DNA from: Rhynchospora pubera
Lineage: Eukaryota; Streptophyta; Magnoliopsida; Poales; Cyperaceae
NCBI GenBank assembly: GCA_028095005.1
Contig: CM051459.1
Span: 133,387,657 to 133,451,656, forward strand
Reading direction: 5' to 3'
Length of the DNA stretch: 64,000 nt
Part shown: positions 11,755-22,974 of the stretch, piece after piece
Numbering within the stretch: position 1 is the first letter of the stretch
How the letters are laid out: each line of letters opens with the position of its first letter
Notes under the pieces: generated by a model
What the model saw: the letters and a program-made list of their open reading frames with translations, nothing else
Told to the model about the DNA's origin: nothing
The model's database searches: none
Made by a program: the position numbers and the translations under genes

Positions 11755-14700
11755 ATGGGTTTTGTTCCTCTTCTCCTCCTGCTCTTCTTTCTCTCGACAC
11801 TTGTAATACCATCCATGGCGCAACCAAGTAGAGTCAAAATTGGAGCTTTGTTCACTTATAACTCCACAATAGGGAGGTCGGCCAAGGCTGCAATAGAGAT
11901 GGCTATGGCGGATGTTAATGCAGATCCGCGAGTCCTTAACGGGTCCCATTTAGACGTCATTATGCAAGATACCAATTGCAGTGGGTTTCTCGGCACAATT
12001 GAAGGTACCCATTTATATTATTTTGTTTTAGAAACTGAAATTCACGTTGTTTAAAAGTTTTCTGCTCGTGTTTTTGTGAAACTGACACCTTGATGTTACT
12101 GATTAGTGTTCTATCAGCTCTAATTTGGGTTAGAATGTTAAGAGCTTATTTTGTGAAATTGGGACGGAATGCTAATTTGGGTTGATTATGGAAACGGTAC
12201 ATTTTTTTGTTGAATTTCAATCTACCCTATTACGAGTAAAGCATGCTTTTACCAAATTTGCATCATTCTAAGTTTATTTGCAGCATTACCTGAGGAGAAA
12301 TTAACAAATTTCATAGATCAATCAAGCACTGTACTGATTTCACTTTCTTTCTGGTTATTTTTGTGTAAGATAAATGTTGCTGTAGCTTACTAGCTCAACT
12401 TTCTTGACAAAGAAAGAAACATGAAAAACACCATACAATATAATCATGAAAACATATGCTTAATTATTTAATACTATGCAGCTCTCCAGCTAATGGAAAA
12501 TGAGGTTGTAGCCATCCTTGGACCACAGTCGTCAGAAATTGCACACATAATTGCCAATGTGGCCAACGAGCTCAATGTACCACTCCTCTCCTTCGCAGCC
12601 ACTGACCCAACTTTGTCCTCTCTCCAGTACCGCCCATTCTTCTTACGCACCACACAATCTGACCAATTCCAAATGAGCGCAGTCGCCGACATTGTTTCAT
12701 ATTTCGGCTGGAGAGAAGTTGTCTCGATTTTCACTGATAACGATTATGGTCGAGGTGGGACAGTCTCCTTGGGCGATGCACTAAATGGCAAAAGGATGAA
12801 GATTTCATATAAGGCAGCCATACCACCTGGTGCTAACCAAGACAGAATCAGTGACGCCCTTGTTCAGGTCAATTTGATGGAGTCTAGGGTTTATGTGGTG
12901 CATGTTAATCCTGATTCAGGTCTTGAAATTTTCAGGGCCGCAAAGAACTTGGGTATGATGGGTAATGGATATGTTTGGATTGTGACAGATTGGCTTGCAT
13001 CAGTTTTGGATTCATACCTGCAACCAGGTTCTGAGATTATGGATCTCATTCAAGGTGTATTGGTGCTAAGGCAACATGTTTCTGATTCAAATCTGAAAAG
13101 GTCATTTGTTTCCAGGTGGAATAAAGTGAATGCAGGAATAGGTTTGAATACATATGGGTTGTATGCTTATGATTCGGTATGGCTAACTGCATATGCCATA
13201 GACCGGTTCTTAAGAGAAGGAGACATCATCGCCTTTTCGAGTGATAGTAAGCTGAATAATACAACTGGAAGTGCAATTAATTTCAGTTCATTAAAACTTT
13301 TTAACAGAGGCGAAAAGATGTTAAAACAAATTTTGAATTCAAAATTTATGGGCGTTACTGGAGATGTCCAGTTTGGGCAAGATCAAAATTTGATACACCC
13401 AGCTTATGAAATTCTGAACATTGCTGGCACCGGTTTGAGGCATATTGGGTTCTGGTCCAACCATTCTGGGTTATCGACAGCTGTACCTGAGAAAGTGTAT
13501 AACAAAACTTTAAATAGCTCAAATGCTAACCATCAACTTTATAGTGTGATTTGGCCGGGTCAAATAACAGATACACCCCGGGGTTGGGTTTTTCCAAATA
13601 ATGGCAAAATTTTGAGAATTGGGGTGCCATACCGTGCTAGCTATAAAGAATTTCTCACTAAAGACAACAGCCCCGATGGGGTACAAGGTTATTGCATTGA
13701 TGTTTTCAAGGCGGCTGTTAACTTATTACCGTACCCTGTACCATATAAATTCACACTATTTGGAGACGGAAAGGAAAACCCAAACTATAATGAGCTCGTG
13801 CAAAATGTAGCAAACAATGTAAGTTTTTGCACAAACTTGAACTAAATTTGTTTAAATTTTAGGACTCAATCACATATTATTTGCAAACAACAGCTGACTT
13901 GTAAATTGAAGTTAATTCTAGCAAAATTCACCAAAATGCCTATTATTTCTCATAAACTCAGCCGAATCACTACCAAAATGCTTATTAATTCATAGCTTTG
14001 AAACCCGTTAGGTAATATCTGTTGTTTATTGTTTTTCCATTGAAACTGCTGAAAATGGCTCATCAGAGGCAGGGTTAAATTGTCAAAAGTAAAATAACGT
14101 ATTTGAAAAGCCTCTCAATCAATGAATTAACACGTCTGTTACTTGTAAAAAAAATGCTGTTTCATATGTCATTAGTTCCTACAAAGAATCCTTCAACTAA
14201 TATGACTCTCTTTATGCATGATGCCTTCTAAATCCCCATTAACCATAAATCATTAGATGAAGCTGTGGTTTTTTTGGTACATCGCCATAACTAATAGAAC
14301 TCTCTTTATGCATGACTCCTAAATCCCAGTAGTTATCATGAGGTAGAAATTAGTTGAGCATGAAATACAGTATTTTCACACAGAATTTCCTTTTTTAGGT
14401 TTTTTCTGCAGCAGTGGGAGACATAACCATAACTACAAACCGTACTAGAATAGTTGATTTCACACAGCCATATACAGAATCAGGTTTGGTAATAGTTGCA
14501 CCTGTGAAAGAGAGAGATTCAAATGCATGGGCATTTTTGAAACCATTCACAGTAGAGATGTGGGGTATAATGGGCCTGTTTTTTATTTTTGTGGGGGCTG
14601 TTGTGTGGATTTTGGAGCACCGTAGCAATACTGAATTCCGGGGCCCGCCCAGGCAACAGCTCATCACAATCTGCTGGTTCGTGCATTTTATTTCATTACA

Positions 14701-17346
14701 TCAATTTTGAAATGAACTAGAATGTTATTCAACATTCGCCTAAATATGACCACACACACACACTTTTTACACAATGCATCTTTAATCCTTCTTTTGTCCC
14801 ACATAACTTTGCCTTCTACTGTTTTTTTGGTAATAAATAATCTTGTACTTTGGTTACTATTCATAGGTTCAATTTTACTGGTGCAAATCTTATTAATATG
14901 GCCTCAGAGAAAACACAGCACCAAAATAAATTAAGCACTATTAATTGCATGGGTTCTTATATCCCTTGAGAACTATTGATATTATACAGAAATAGGAGTA
15001 ATCAAAATACACTAATTTACTTTTTTTTTAAATATTATTCTCATTTTTTGCAGGTTTAGCTTCTCAACAATGTTCTTTGCTCATAGTAAGCTCTCTTTCT
15101 TATTTATCTCTGAGTTCATATTCCTCATCTTTTACATTGCAGAGTCCCAAAATATTTTCTACTCATTGAGAATTCCATTTGTTTCATTTTATCTTACAGG
15201 AGAGAATACTGTGAGCACACTTGGCCGTTTTGTTCTTCTAGTGTGGCTCTTTGTGGTTTTGATTCTAACTCAGAGCTACACTGCCAGTTTGACATCAATG
15301 CTGACTGTGCAGCAATTATCAACTGGTATTCAAGGGCTTGATTCCCTCAGATCCAGCTCTGATCCTATTGGCTATCAAGTGGGATCATTTGCCAGGAACT
15401 ATTTAATTGAAGAGCTTGACATTCCTGAATCCAGGTCCTCCTTTTTATTTTTCTTACTCTTCAGACACTTCTCATATAGCTTGTATTTTTATAGTATAAT
15501 GCAAGAAATTATAATAATTCTGTGTATAATAATTCTGTGTACCAACTGCAGTGTATTCTTCTTGATTTTAACATATATTTGGATTTACAGAACTAAGTAT
15601 AATGCAAGAAATTATAATAATTCTGTGTACCAACTGCAGTGTATTCTTCTTGATTTTAACATATATTTGGATTTACAGAACTAGGGGATAATTTTATTAA
15701 TATTTTGCTGAATTTATTCTTTTGATACATTAATCTACACTTTTAATGTTATAAAAAATTATAAAAAGTAGCTGGAAGATGAGATGCTGTTCTATAAGTA
15801 TTGCAGAATGGCAGGTATAATTAGCAAAAAGATAAATAAATAAGTAAATAAAATGAAATAAAGTAAAAATCAGTATCATTATGATGGCCTTCAAAGAAAA
15901 AAGGACAGTATCATTATGAAATGGTATATACCAATGCCTAACCAAACTAAAATCAAACTATGGGAAACATCAAAGTTTCCACTTCCTGTTGCTCATGGAA
16001 ACTCTTAAAATATGTTCTTTTAATCCTTTTGCGGGGCATGTATATATAGGTTGGTGCAGTTAGATACGCCAGAAGATTATGCAAGGATGCTTGATTTGGG
16101 GCCAAAAAAAGGAGGTGTGGCAGCAGTGGTGGATGAATTACCGTACATAGAATCATTTTTGTCGAATAATTGCAAATTTCAGATTGTTGGTCCGGAATTC
16201 ACCAAGAGCGGCTGGGGTTTTGTGAGTACAATATTGTAGCACATAATTTATTTCTCTTTATATCATTGAAAACAGACACATTCAGCACCCAAGAAACCTG
16301 AGGAAGGTCATAATTGCTTTGTATTCCACACAAACCAGTCGCAAGGGCATTCAGATAACTTCTATGGTTTTTAAGGTTGTAGTAAACATTCTGTGGTTTG
16401 GGAACTTAAGAAACGCTTCTTCTGTGATTATTGTAATCACTTTCAGTTGCTACATTTACACTTTTGAATACATGCCACTTTTTCATCCGAGTTTAACAGT
16501 CTAGTTTTAACCAGATGGCTCTGCTCTGATAGTTGTGACATCAGGCTATCAATATAATGGCCACTATGAGTTGAATTTACTACCAGAATCCAAAGAACAC
16601 ATTTATTTCCTCCTTGCATTTCCTTCTTTATTTTTCTTAATTTTTATGTTTAAATGATAACTAATTAATGAAAGTTGGCTTGACCCCCATTTTTGCTTCA
16701 ACAAAAAAAAAAGTGTTTGATCGCCAGAATTGTTCCAATTTATATAAAATGTTGTGTTGTTAGAAGCATACAAAAACTCTTAATATTTCCTGATGGAGGT
16801 GCTAATAATTAGTTTAGGGTAAGTATAGGAAGCTGTTGTTGTCTTCAGCATCTTAGTGTTTACAGTAAATTTCTACAGGCATTTCCAAGGGACTCCCCTC
16901 TAGCAATGGATCTCTCCACTGCTATCTTAACCCTCTCTGAAAATGGAGATCTCCAGCGGATTCATGACAAGTGGTTGACACGAACATCATGTGACACACA
17001 AGGTGAGACAGAAATTGACTCGAACCGACTAAGCATTGGTAGCTTCTCTGGCCTCTTTTTGATATGCGGAGTCGCATGCATCATTGCATTGTTAATATTC
17101 GCACTAAGAATATTATGCCAATATAGCAAGTATAGTAGTCAAGTTGTGGAGGAGAATGTGGAGTTGCCTGTAATGGAGAGGAGTATAAGACGGCCGACAA
17201 GATTAACTAGCATCAAGGATTTACTCTCCTTTGTGGATAAGAAAGAAGAGGAAATTAAGAGCGTCATGAAGAGGAAATCAAGTGAGAAAGATAAGAGTCA
17301 TAGAACAGATCCGTGTTCAGAAGGAGGATCTGTGTCGCCCACTTAA
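11755..17346 (+). CDS. GLR3: Glutamate receptor-like cation channel, clade III (GLR3 type), 923 aa
   Basis: Ligand-gated Ca2+-permeable channel of plant membranes, with roles in amino-acid sensing and wound signalling known for the family. Exons by splice sites and frame: 11755-12004, 12482-13818, 14399-14676, 15054-15085, 15200-15434, 16050-16221, 16879-17346. All introns are GT..AG and the frame stays open, giving 923 residues, the usual length. A signal peptide (about 1-22) precedes the ANF/LIVBP ligand-binding region (IGALFTYNS, ILGPQSS, GNGYVWI). Next comes the S1 lobe (GYCIDVFKAAVNLLP, TNRTRIVDFTQPY), then M1 at about 584-603, the pore stretch WFSFSTMFFAHRENT, M3 ending SYTASL (658-663), the S2 lobe and M4 (about 824-848) with a charged C-tail. 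The signature SYTASLTSML marks plant GLRs. The exact GLR3 number cannot be fixed by eye. Oddities: exon 4 is only 32 nt and the exon 3 donor (GTTCGT) is weak. Confidence 0.93.
15493..15683 (+). repeat. Tandem duplication inside GLR intron 5
   Basis: A unit of about 88 bp, from 'agtataatgcaagaaatt' to 'ggatttacagaacta', occurs at 15493-15595 and again at 15596-15683. The first copy carries an extra 15-bp internal repeat ('tataataattctgtg'). Each copy ends in a pyrimidine-rich stretch plus TTACAG, so each adds a decoy acceptor upstream of the true one at 16048-16049. Confidence 0.85.
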
Positions 17347-18098
17347 CTGGGAACTATATTATTTGGGTTTTTAGAATGACATACGTGATTTTTTAGTAAA
17401 ATTTTGAGGGTAGATATTCAGATAAAGAATAATTGGAAACATGAAATTGTATTATATAAACTCTGTTATTTGTTTCCAAAGTAGGTAGGAATACATATTA
17501 AGGTCTGTTCTAGGCATTTGTGCCATGTAAATAGTCGTGCACATGTAGTTTTTTTTTTTTTTTTTTTAGTTTAAGAAGTGAGATACTCAACAACTTCCAC
17601 TAAACACCCTGAGAAGTCAAATGATCCTTTTGCTGTACAAACCCGGCGAGAGCAATGTAGCATGAATAGAAAGTAAACAGACCACCGGTACCAGTTGGTA
17701 CTAGCCTACTACTAGGTACAACCGTACAAGGCTATAGACACTTGCACACACACGAAGGAAAATTCTTATGCGCACATAAAATCCCCAAATATATATGCAA
17801 TTTTGTTTTCTATACTCAAGAATATATCTGCTCTCTTCTTCCCTTGGAATTATATATGAATGAAGTCTTTCAAATTGTGCAGATGTATAAATTTTGAACT
17901 TTCTCAGGAGGAAATGCATAATCCAGGAGTTAAATATAGATAAAAGTTTATATTAAGTAAAATAAAAATAGCAAAATCACAAGAAATTAGGCAGGAGCTC
18001 ATAGGATTTAGCTTGTTCCACCTTTCTCTGTCTATCTGTCTATCTTCTCTTCTTATATGACCTTTTCCAAGCTTTTTCCTTCATATAAAGCGAGAATC
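17347..18098. other. GLR 3' flank and GTPase 5' flank
   Basis: About 750 bp separate the GLR stop from the GTPase start. It holds a T-run (about 17551-17567), likely 3' UTR sequence of GLR, and a pyrimidine-rich stretch ('tttctctgtctatctgtc', about 18020) just before the GTPase start. No separate gene is seen. Confidence 0.5.
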
Positions 18099-19760
18099 AT
18101 GACTCGCCTGATTGTTCGGGCCCAGCCTTCAGTGGCTAGGTCTGACATCAGGTTTGTTAGAATTCTCGTAAAAAACTATGTAAATATTTGGCTGGCCCGC
18201 GTCTTCAGCTGTGGCCAGCCTTGCCGCGGCAGGCGGATCACTAAAGGTGAAGATGTGCCTGCCATAAGGGATGTGGGAACTGCTGTAGAGGAGCTTGACA
18301 TGAATGCTGATGCGTTGGCTAATTTGGTACCTCTTAAGGTGACACTCCTCGGAGATCGCCAAATTGGAAAAACTACCTTCATGGTACTAAAGAAAAAATT
18401 AATCATGTTTTATCTTTATCAGCTTTCTATTATTTTCTAATGTCATTCTGCAAACTAATGGAATGAAACCCTTAAGAAGTCAAATATGCAAAGGGAAAAA
18501 AATGTTGAGTGCTATAATTATTGTACTTGCATGCTAATCTCAAAGCTGATCAGTTCTTACTGGTAAGATTGGTGTCCAGACTGGTAGAATCAAAATCAAG
18601 AACTGAAAAAAAACGAAGAAAATTAGAATATTTGAAAGAATTTAAATTTGCCTGCTATATAAGTGCTAATGTTTCACAGGTTTGGTCAATTTGTCAATAA
18701 TGGGCCTGATTATTCTTACTTTATATATGTTTATCCATTTTGTTTTCTTCCGTAATTAGAACAAGTATGTGGGAGAAGAAAAGAAATGCAATGGCATGCA
18801 GCTGGCAGGATCAAACATCAAGAATAAGACATTGCTTGTCAGAGATGTTAGAATTTCTTTTAGTATTTGGGATGCAGCAGGTAAATTTCAAATTTTCCTT
18901 TTGAGTTTCTTAGTTAGTATACTTATTACATACTGCATCTTTTAGTAAGATCCATGGTATTTCTTAACACCATTGTCTCTTAATATATAGGAAATGGACG
19001 TGTCCAAGAAATAGAAGAGGCATGCAAAGGTTCCATGGCCACAGTTTTGATGTTTGATCTTACAAGACGGTCCACACTGAACAAGTTAGTCAGTAATTAA
19101 TATATATGATACATCCTTCTTTTTGTAATAAAGTTTACTATTCTGGCCTCTTCAAATTATACTGCTCCATCCAGATCTTTCAAACAGTGTATAACCTTAT
19201 CCTAAATTTTAACCTTTTATTTTATTTTTTTTAAAAAATAATTTTTTTTTCTGTCACAGTGTCAAAGACTGGCACCAACAAGCTATGAAGTGGAACTCTG
19301 TATGTGTGACTTGTTTGAATTCTATGATCATTTGTATATTTAAATTTATAAAAATACTGCATTGACCATTTTATAAAGTGGAAATAATTGATGCATAGAA
19401 TAAAGTTATCTTTTTTACAATACAGACACCAGTTCTGATACTAATAGGAACGAAATTTGATGAATTTGCCAAGCTTCCTCCACAAATGCAACGAATGATT
19501 GTTCAACAGGTTGTCTTCTTCTTTCAGTTAAATTCTCTTCGAGACTGTTCTAATGATTTTTTGAAAGAAATACTGACAAAGATGTTACTTGACAGGCAAG
19601 AACATATGCAAAAGCAATGAAGGCAACTCTCTTCTTCTCAAGCGCAAAATATGACATAAATGTGAATAGGATCTTCAAACTGATTGCAGCAAAGCTTTTT
19701 AATTTGCCTTGGACCGTTGAGAGAAACCTCAACGTTGGAGAACCAATCGTTGATTTCTAG
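18099..19760 (+). CDS. SGP1: Septum-promoting GTP-binding protein 1-like small GTPase (Spg1/Tem1 family), 262 aa
   Basis: Ras-like GTPase of the Spg1/Tem1 class, which in yeast triggers the septation/mitotic exit kinase cascade; plant members are named SGP. Exons: 18099-18383, 18760-18880, 18991-19084, 19260-19299, 19426-19509, 19596-19760; all junctions keep frame. Motifs: P-loop GDRQIGKT (about 85-92), switch II WDAAG (132-136) in place of the usual DxxGQ, TKFD base-recognition motif (189-192), SSAK (223-226). The C-terminus LPWTVERNL...GEPIVDF is diagnostic of plant SGP. The ~75-residue basic N-terminal extension is also typical. An in-frame ATG at 18057 would add 14 residues; I prefer 18099 (MTRLIVRAQ). 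Lacks a prenylation cysteine. Exons 4-6 are duplicated at 40049-40550. Confidence 0.88.
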
Positions 19761-20695
19761 GCTCTCACTCTCTACATATCTTTTTTGTTTTTGTTTTTTT
19801 TCCCCCTTTTTAACATATTTTATTATGCTATATAATGTATCTGTACCTATAGTGGCCATCCCAACTTGCTTGTGCAAGTTTAGCTGTGAAAGGCCCAACC
19901 CAAGAAAATGTGAAATCTCATTTTCCTTCATTCTTGTCTTCTTTTTATGCATATTATTTTCTCCTATCTTTCTTTTCAAATTTTATATTGACAATATGAG
20001 CAACTAATCGGACTATAGACCCCTTTAGAAAAAAAACCAAATAAAGGAGGTATTTATTGAATAAAAAAATTAATTCCACTTTCAAATTTATTACACATTT
20101 TTAAAACCAAACTTGAAGTATATACTAGTTGGATTATACACTCCTTCAGTCAAAAATCCCATGTTCTATACTTAATTTTCATATTTTTTAAAATATAATT
20201 TATTAGAGACCAAGGTTTTAAAATGCAATTTTTACGGTATAACAGTACAGAGTTAATATAGCGATTCGGTGTTATATCGGTGATATAACGGAGAAAAAGC
20301 GGTATATATAAAAATATAATTATACTACTAATCAATCTTATTAGTTACTTGAAAAATTAAAATATAAAAAAATCAACAAGTTAAAAAATAAAATAGACAA
20401 AATCAAAGTTTTAAACGCTAAACAGATTATGGCTTATGGATTTGTATTCAACAAAAAAAAATTTGTATGTTCAATGACCGATCCATTTTTTTGTCGCCAA
20501 ATGCAAAAATTTTAAGTTATTTCGTCGATTTTTTGAAAATATAACGCTACTGTTATTTCGTTCTTGGTTGTTGTAACGTTAATACGTTTTGCTTCAAAAC
20601 TCCGTTATTTAAGTCATAACGGCATTATTTCGGTAAAATTTAAAAGCTTGTTAGAGACTAATGTTATTCATCATTTAACCCTCCACAGTGTGATG

Positions 20696-22505
20696 TGATA
20701 TCATTACTATTTGTAGGCATTTGGACCGTACTTGACATTCAAATAACACTTAAACCATTGAATTATTCAATAAATTGCTATGATTTGCAAGGAATTGGCT
20801 CTACCGTCGTTCTTCTCTCATTTTACAGGACTTTGATGATTTCTGGTGATATTTGAGCTATTTGAAGATTTCCGGCATTTGACATACGCTAGACGACTCA
20901 TTCCTAGCACTTGAAGGCACTTTTCAAACCACCGTTTGGACCAAATGACTCATGCTTGGGGCTAATGAGAAATTAAGAGAAGCAATTGGTCAAATAGAAT
21001 CATTAGCATTGTAGAGCTCATCCTAAGCTTTCCAACGGTTTTTGAATCGCCTCAATCGGAGTCCGGATGGAGGAATTATGGCCGAAATACTAGCTCTCTG
21101 GTCAGGTCGAACAGACCCCTGGTCGACCCGAACAGAGGCTTGTCCGACCCGAACAGAGACTTGTCCGACCCGAACAGAACCCTGTTCGATCCGACCAGAC
21201 TGCCGAAAAATCATATTTGGAAGTATTTTCAACATGAAAACTCGTATTTTGGCATATTTTCTTGCCTTGACGACCAGGCAACCTCCTAAGCACCTGAAAA
21301 TTACTATATAAGCTCCCCTAAGCCTAAGGAAAGGGCATACAACCTTCCATACGACAAATTCCACTTTCCATAGGCGTTTTTCTCTCTTCCACCATTGGAG
21401 ATCATCAAAGCTTGGTCCTTTGAAGCAACGGCAGCAAGGAGACGAGTTTGGTGACCATCTTGCAACACCTCACTGCCTAGAGATCGTAGTTCGAAAGCAT
21501 AAAGGAGTATTCGGTTTATTCTTCTATGTTTTCTTCTCTATTTTCAATGGGCTTGTATCTTGTTATTTCTATGTTATTTGTTGTGTGTTTTGATTCGATG
21601 TTAGGCTAAATTTATGTAGTCTTAGGGGTAAGGTAGTAACTTAGGTTTGGATGTTGTGATTTGACTTGATATGATATAATATGCTTTGTTGATTTGTTTT
21701 GTTGAGAATTATTATAATTGCTTGTTTAAATTGCTTGGTTAAGTCTAATTAACTTCTAGATGAATGGCCACATTTAGTTAAGTTCTAAAGTTAGGTTAAT
21801 CAAGATAATTTAGATAAAGTATTTGGGATAAATCGTAGATCCGAAAGGGGAGATTAGTTGACATCAAAAGTGTAACTTTTAGAAAAGTCCAAAAGACCTC
21901 TAGATATCCTTACGAACTCCAACAAACAAGTTTAAATTGATTGAATTCTATACCAAAAGTTGTGAACCAATCGAGTTAATTAGGTTAGGTTGTGATTTAA
22001 CCAGTTTCTAGTCCAACAAGCGACAGCTGAGGTTTAGTGAATCTAGGTTTAGCCAACAAACCCTAGCACAAAGCATAAAATATCATAAAAGGTCAAAACC
22101 ACACACTTTCACCCTCTGTTCGGACCGAACAGAGAAGTAAACGCTTGAAAAAACACCGTTCGATGCACGAAAGTGATGAGTTCTGTGTTCTAGAGTCCAA
22201 ACCAAGGTGAAACCTGAACCCTAAGACGCTTTTTATACTGTTTGAAAATCCAAAAACCTTACTTTAGTTGTTTACTTTATTTTAATTGACAAAACAACCA
22301 AAAATATATACTTTACTTGCACCTTTACATTTAATTCATCAAAACTCCATAAAAATATTCTTGTCTAGCTTTTGAAAAAGGATAAGTCCAGTAATCAATT
22401 GTACCGTCCCTTGGGTTCGATCCTAAAGCTGTACTCCAAAAGACTAGTGAGATTAGCTCTAGGTTTATAAATTTATTTGATTCCTAGGTTTTAATTCCTT
22501 CATCA
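20696..22505 (+). mobile_element. Solo LTR, 1810 bp, flanked by TGATG
   Basis: Starts TGATATCATTAC and ends TTCCTTCATCA (TG..CA), with a 5-bp target duplication TGATG at 20691-20695 and 22506-22510. Copy B has the empty site with a single TGATG at 41705-41709, which fixes the boundaries. A TATA-like CTATATAAGC at about 21304 supports the + orientation. At 21100-21200 there is a short tandem array of 'cgacccgaacagag'. No PBS or coding sequence is present, so it is a solo LTR; superfamily (Ty3 seems likelier) is not resolved. Confidence 0.85.
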
Positions 22506-22682
22506 TGATGTTTAGCTTTTAAATTACCCAACAGGTTATATTTTTGGGCAAGACAATAAATTTTCTGAAGCATCTCAACTCTCAAGCCATAACATGAAAT
22601 CACAATTTTTACATGTAAAACTATGTTGGTACAAAACAAAGTTCATATTATAATTCAACTTGAGAGAAAGGCTTCTTCTAAT

Positions 22683-22712
22683 AAGCCCAATTGTTTACTC
22701 CGACAAGGCCCA
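22683..22712 (+). promoter_or_regulatory. Two site II-like elements upstream of PPR copy A
   Basis: AGCCCA (22684-22689) and AGGCCCA (22706-22712) are the reverse of TGGGCT and TGGGCCT, the TCP-bound site II motif common in promoters of nuclear genes for organelle proteins. They lie about 260-290 bp before the start codon. Copy B keeps only the second (49605-49611). Confidence 0.45.
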
Positions 22713-22974
22713 TAAAACAAATAACATATTTCCTCTTCTTTGTAAATTCCCTAGCGCCTCTCTCTTCCCAAGCGATTCTACCACTGACCACTCTATTCTC
22801 CTCCCTATAGTGTAGTACCCCATCAAAAATTTCTCTCCAATTCATTCCTCCATTCTCTTCTTTACTCTGTATATGCTTTCTAACTCTATCCAAAACCTTC
22901 ACTTCCTGGGACTTCGTTGCTGATTCACCACCCACTCTGCTCAATGATCTGAAGGCGTTTGTGGAATTGCCTCA

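Noticed and set aside
18057..18098. Upstream ATG of the GTPase frame
   Set aside because: Adds only 14 residues in a pyrimidine-rich leader; the conserved-looking start MTRLIVRAQ is at 18099.
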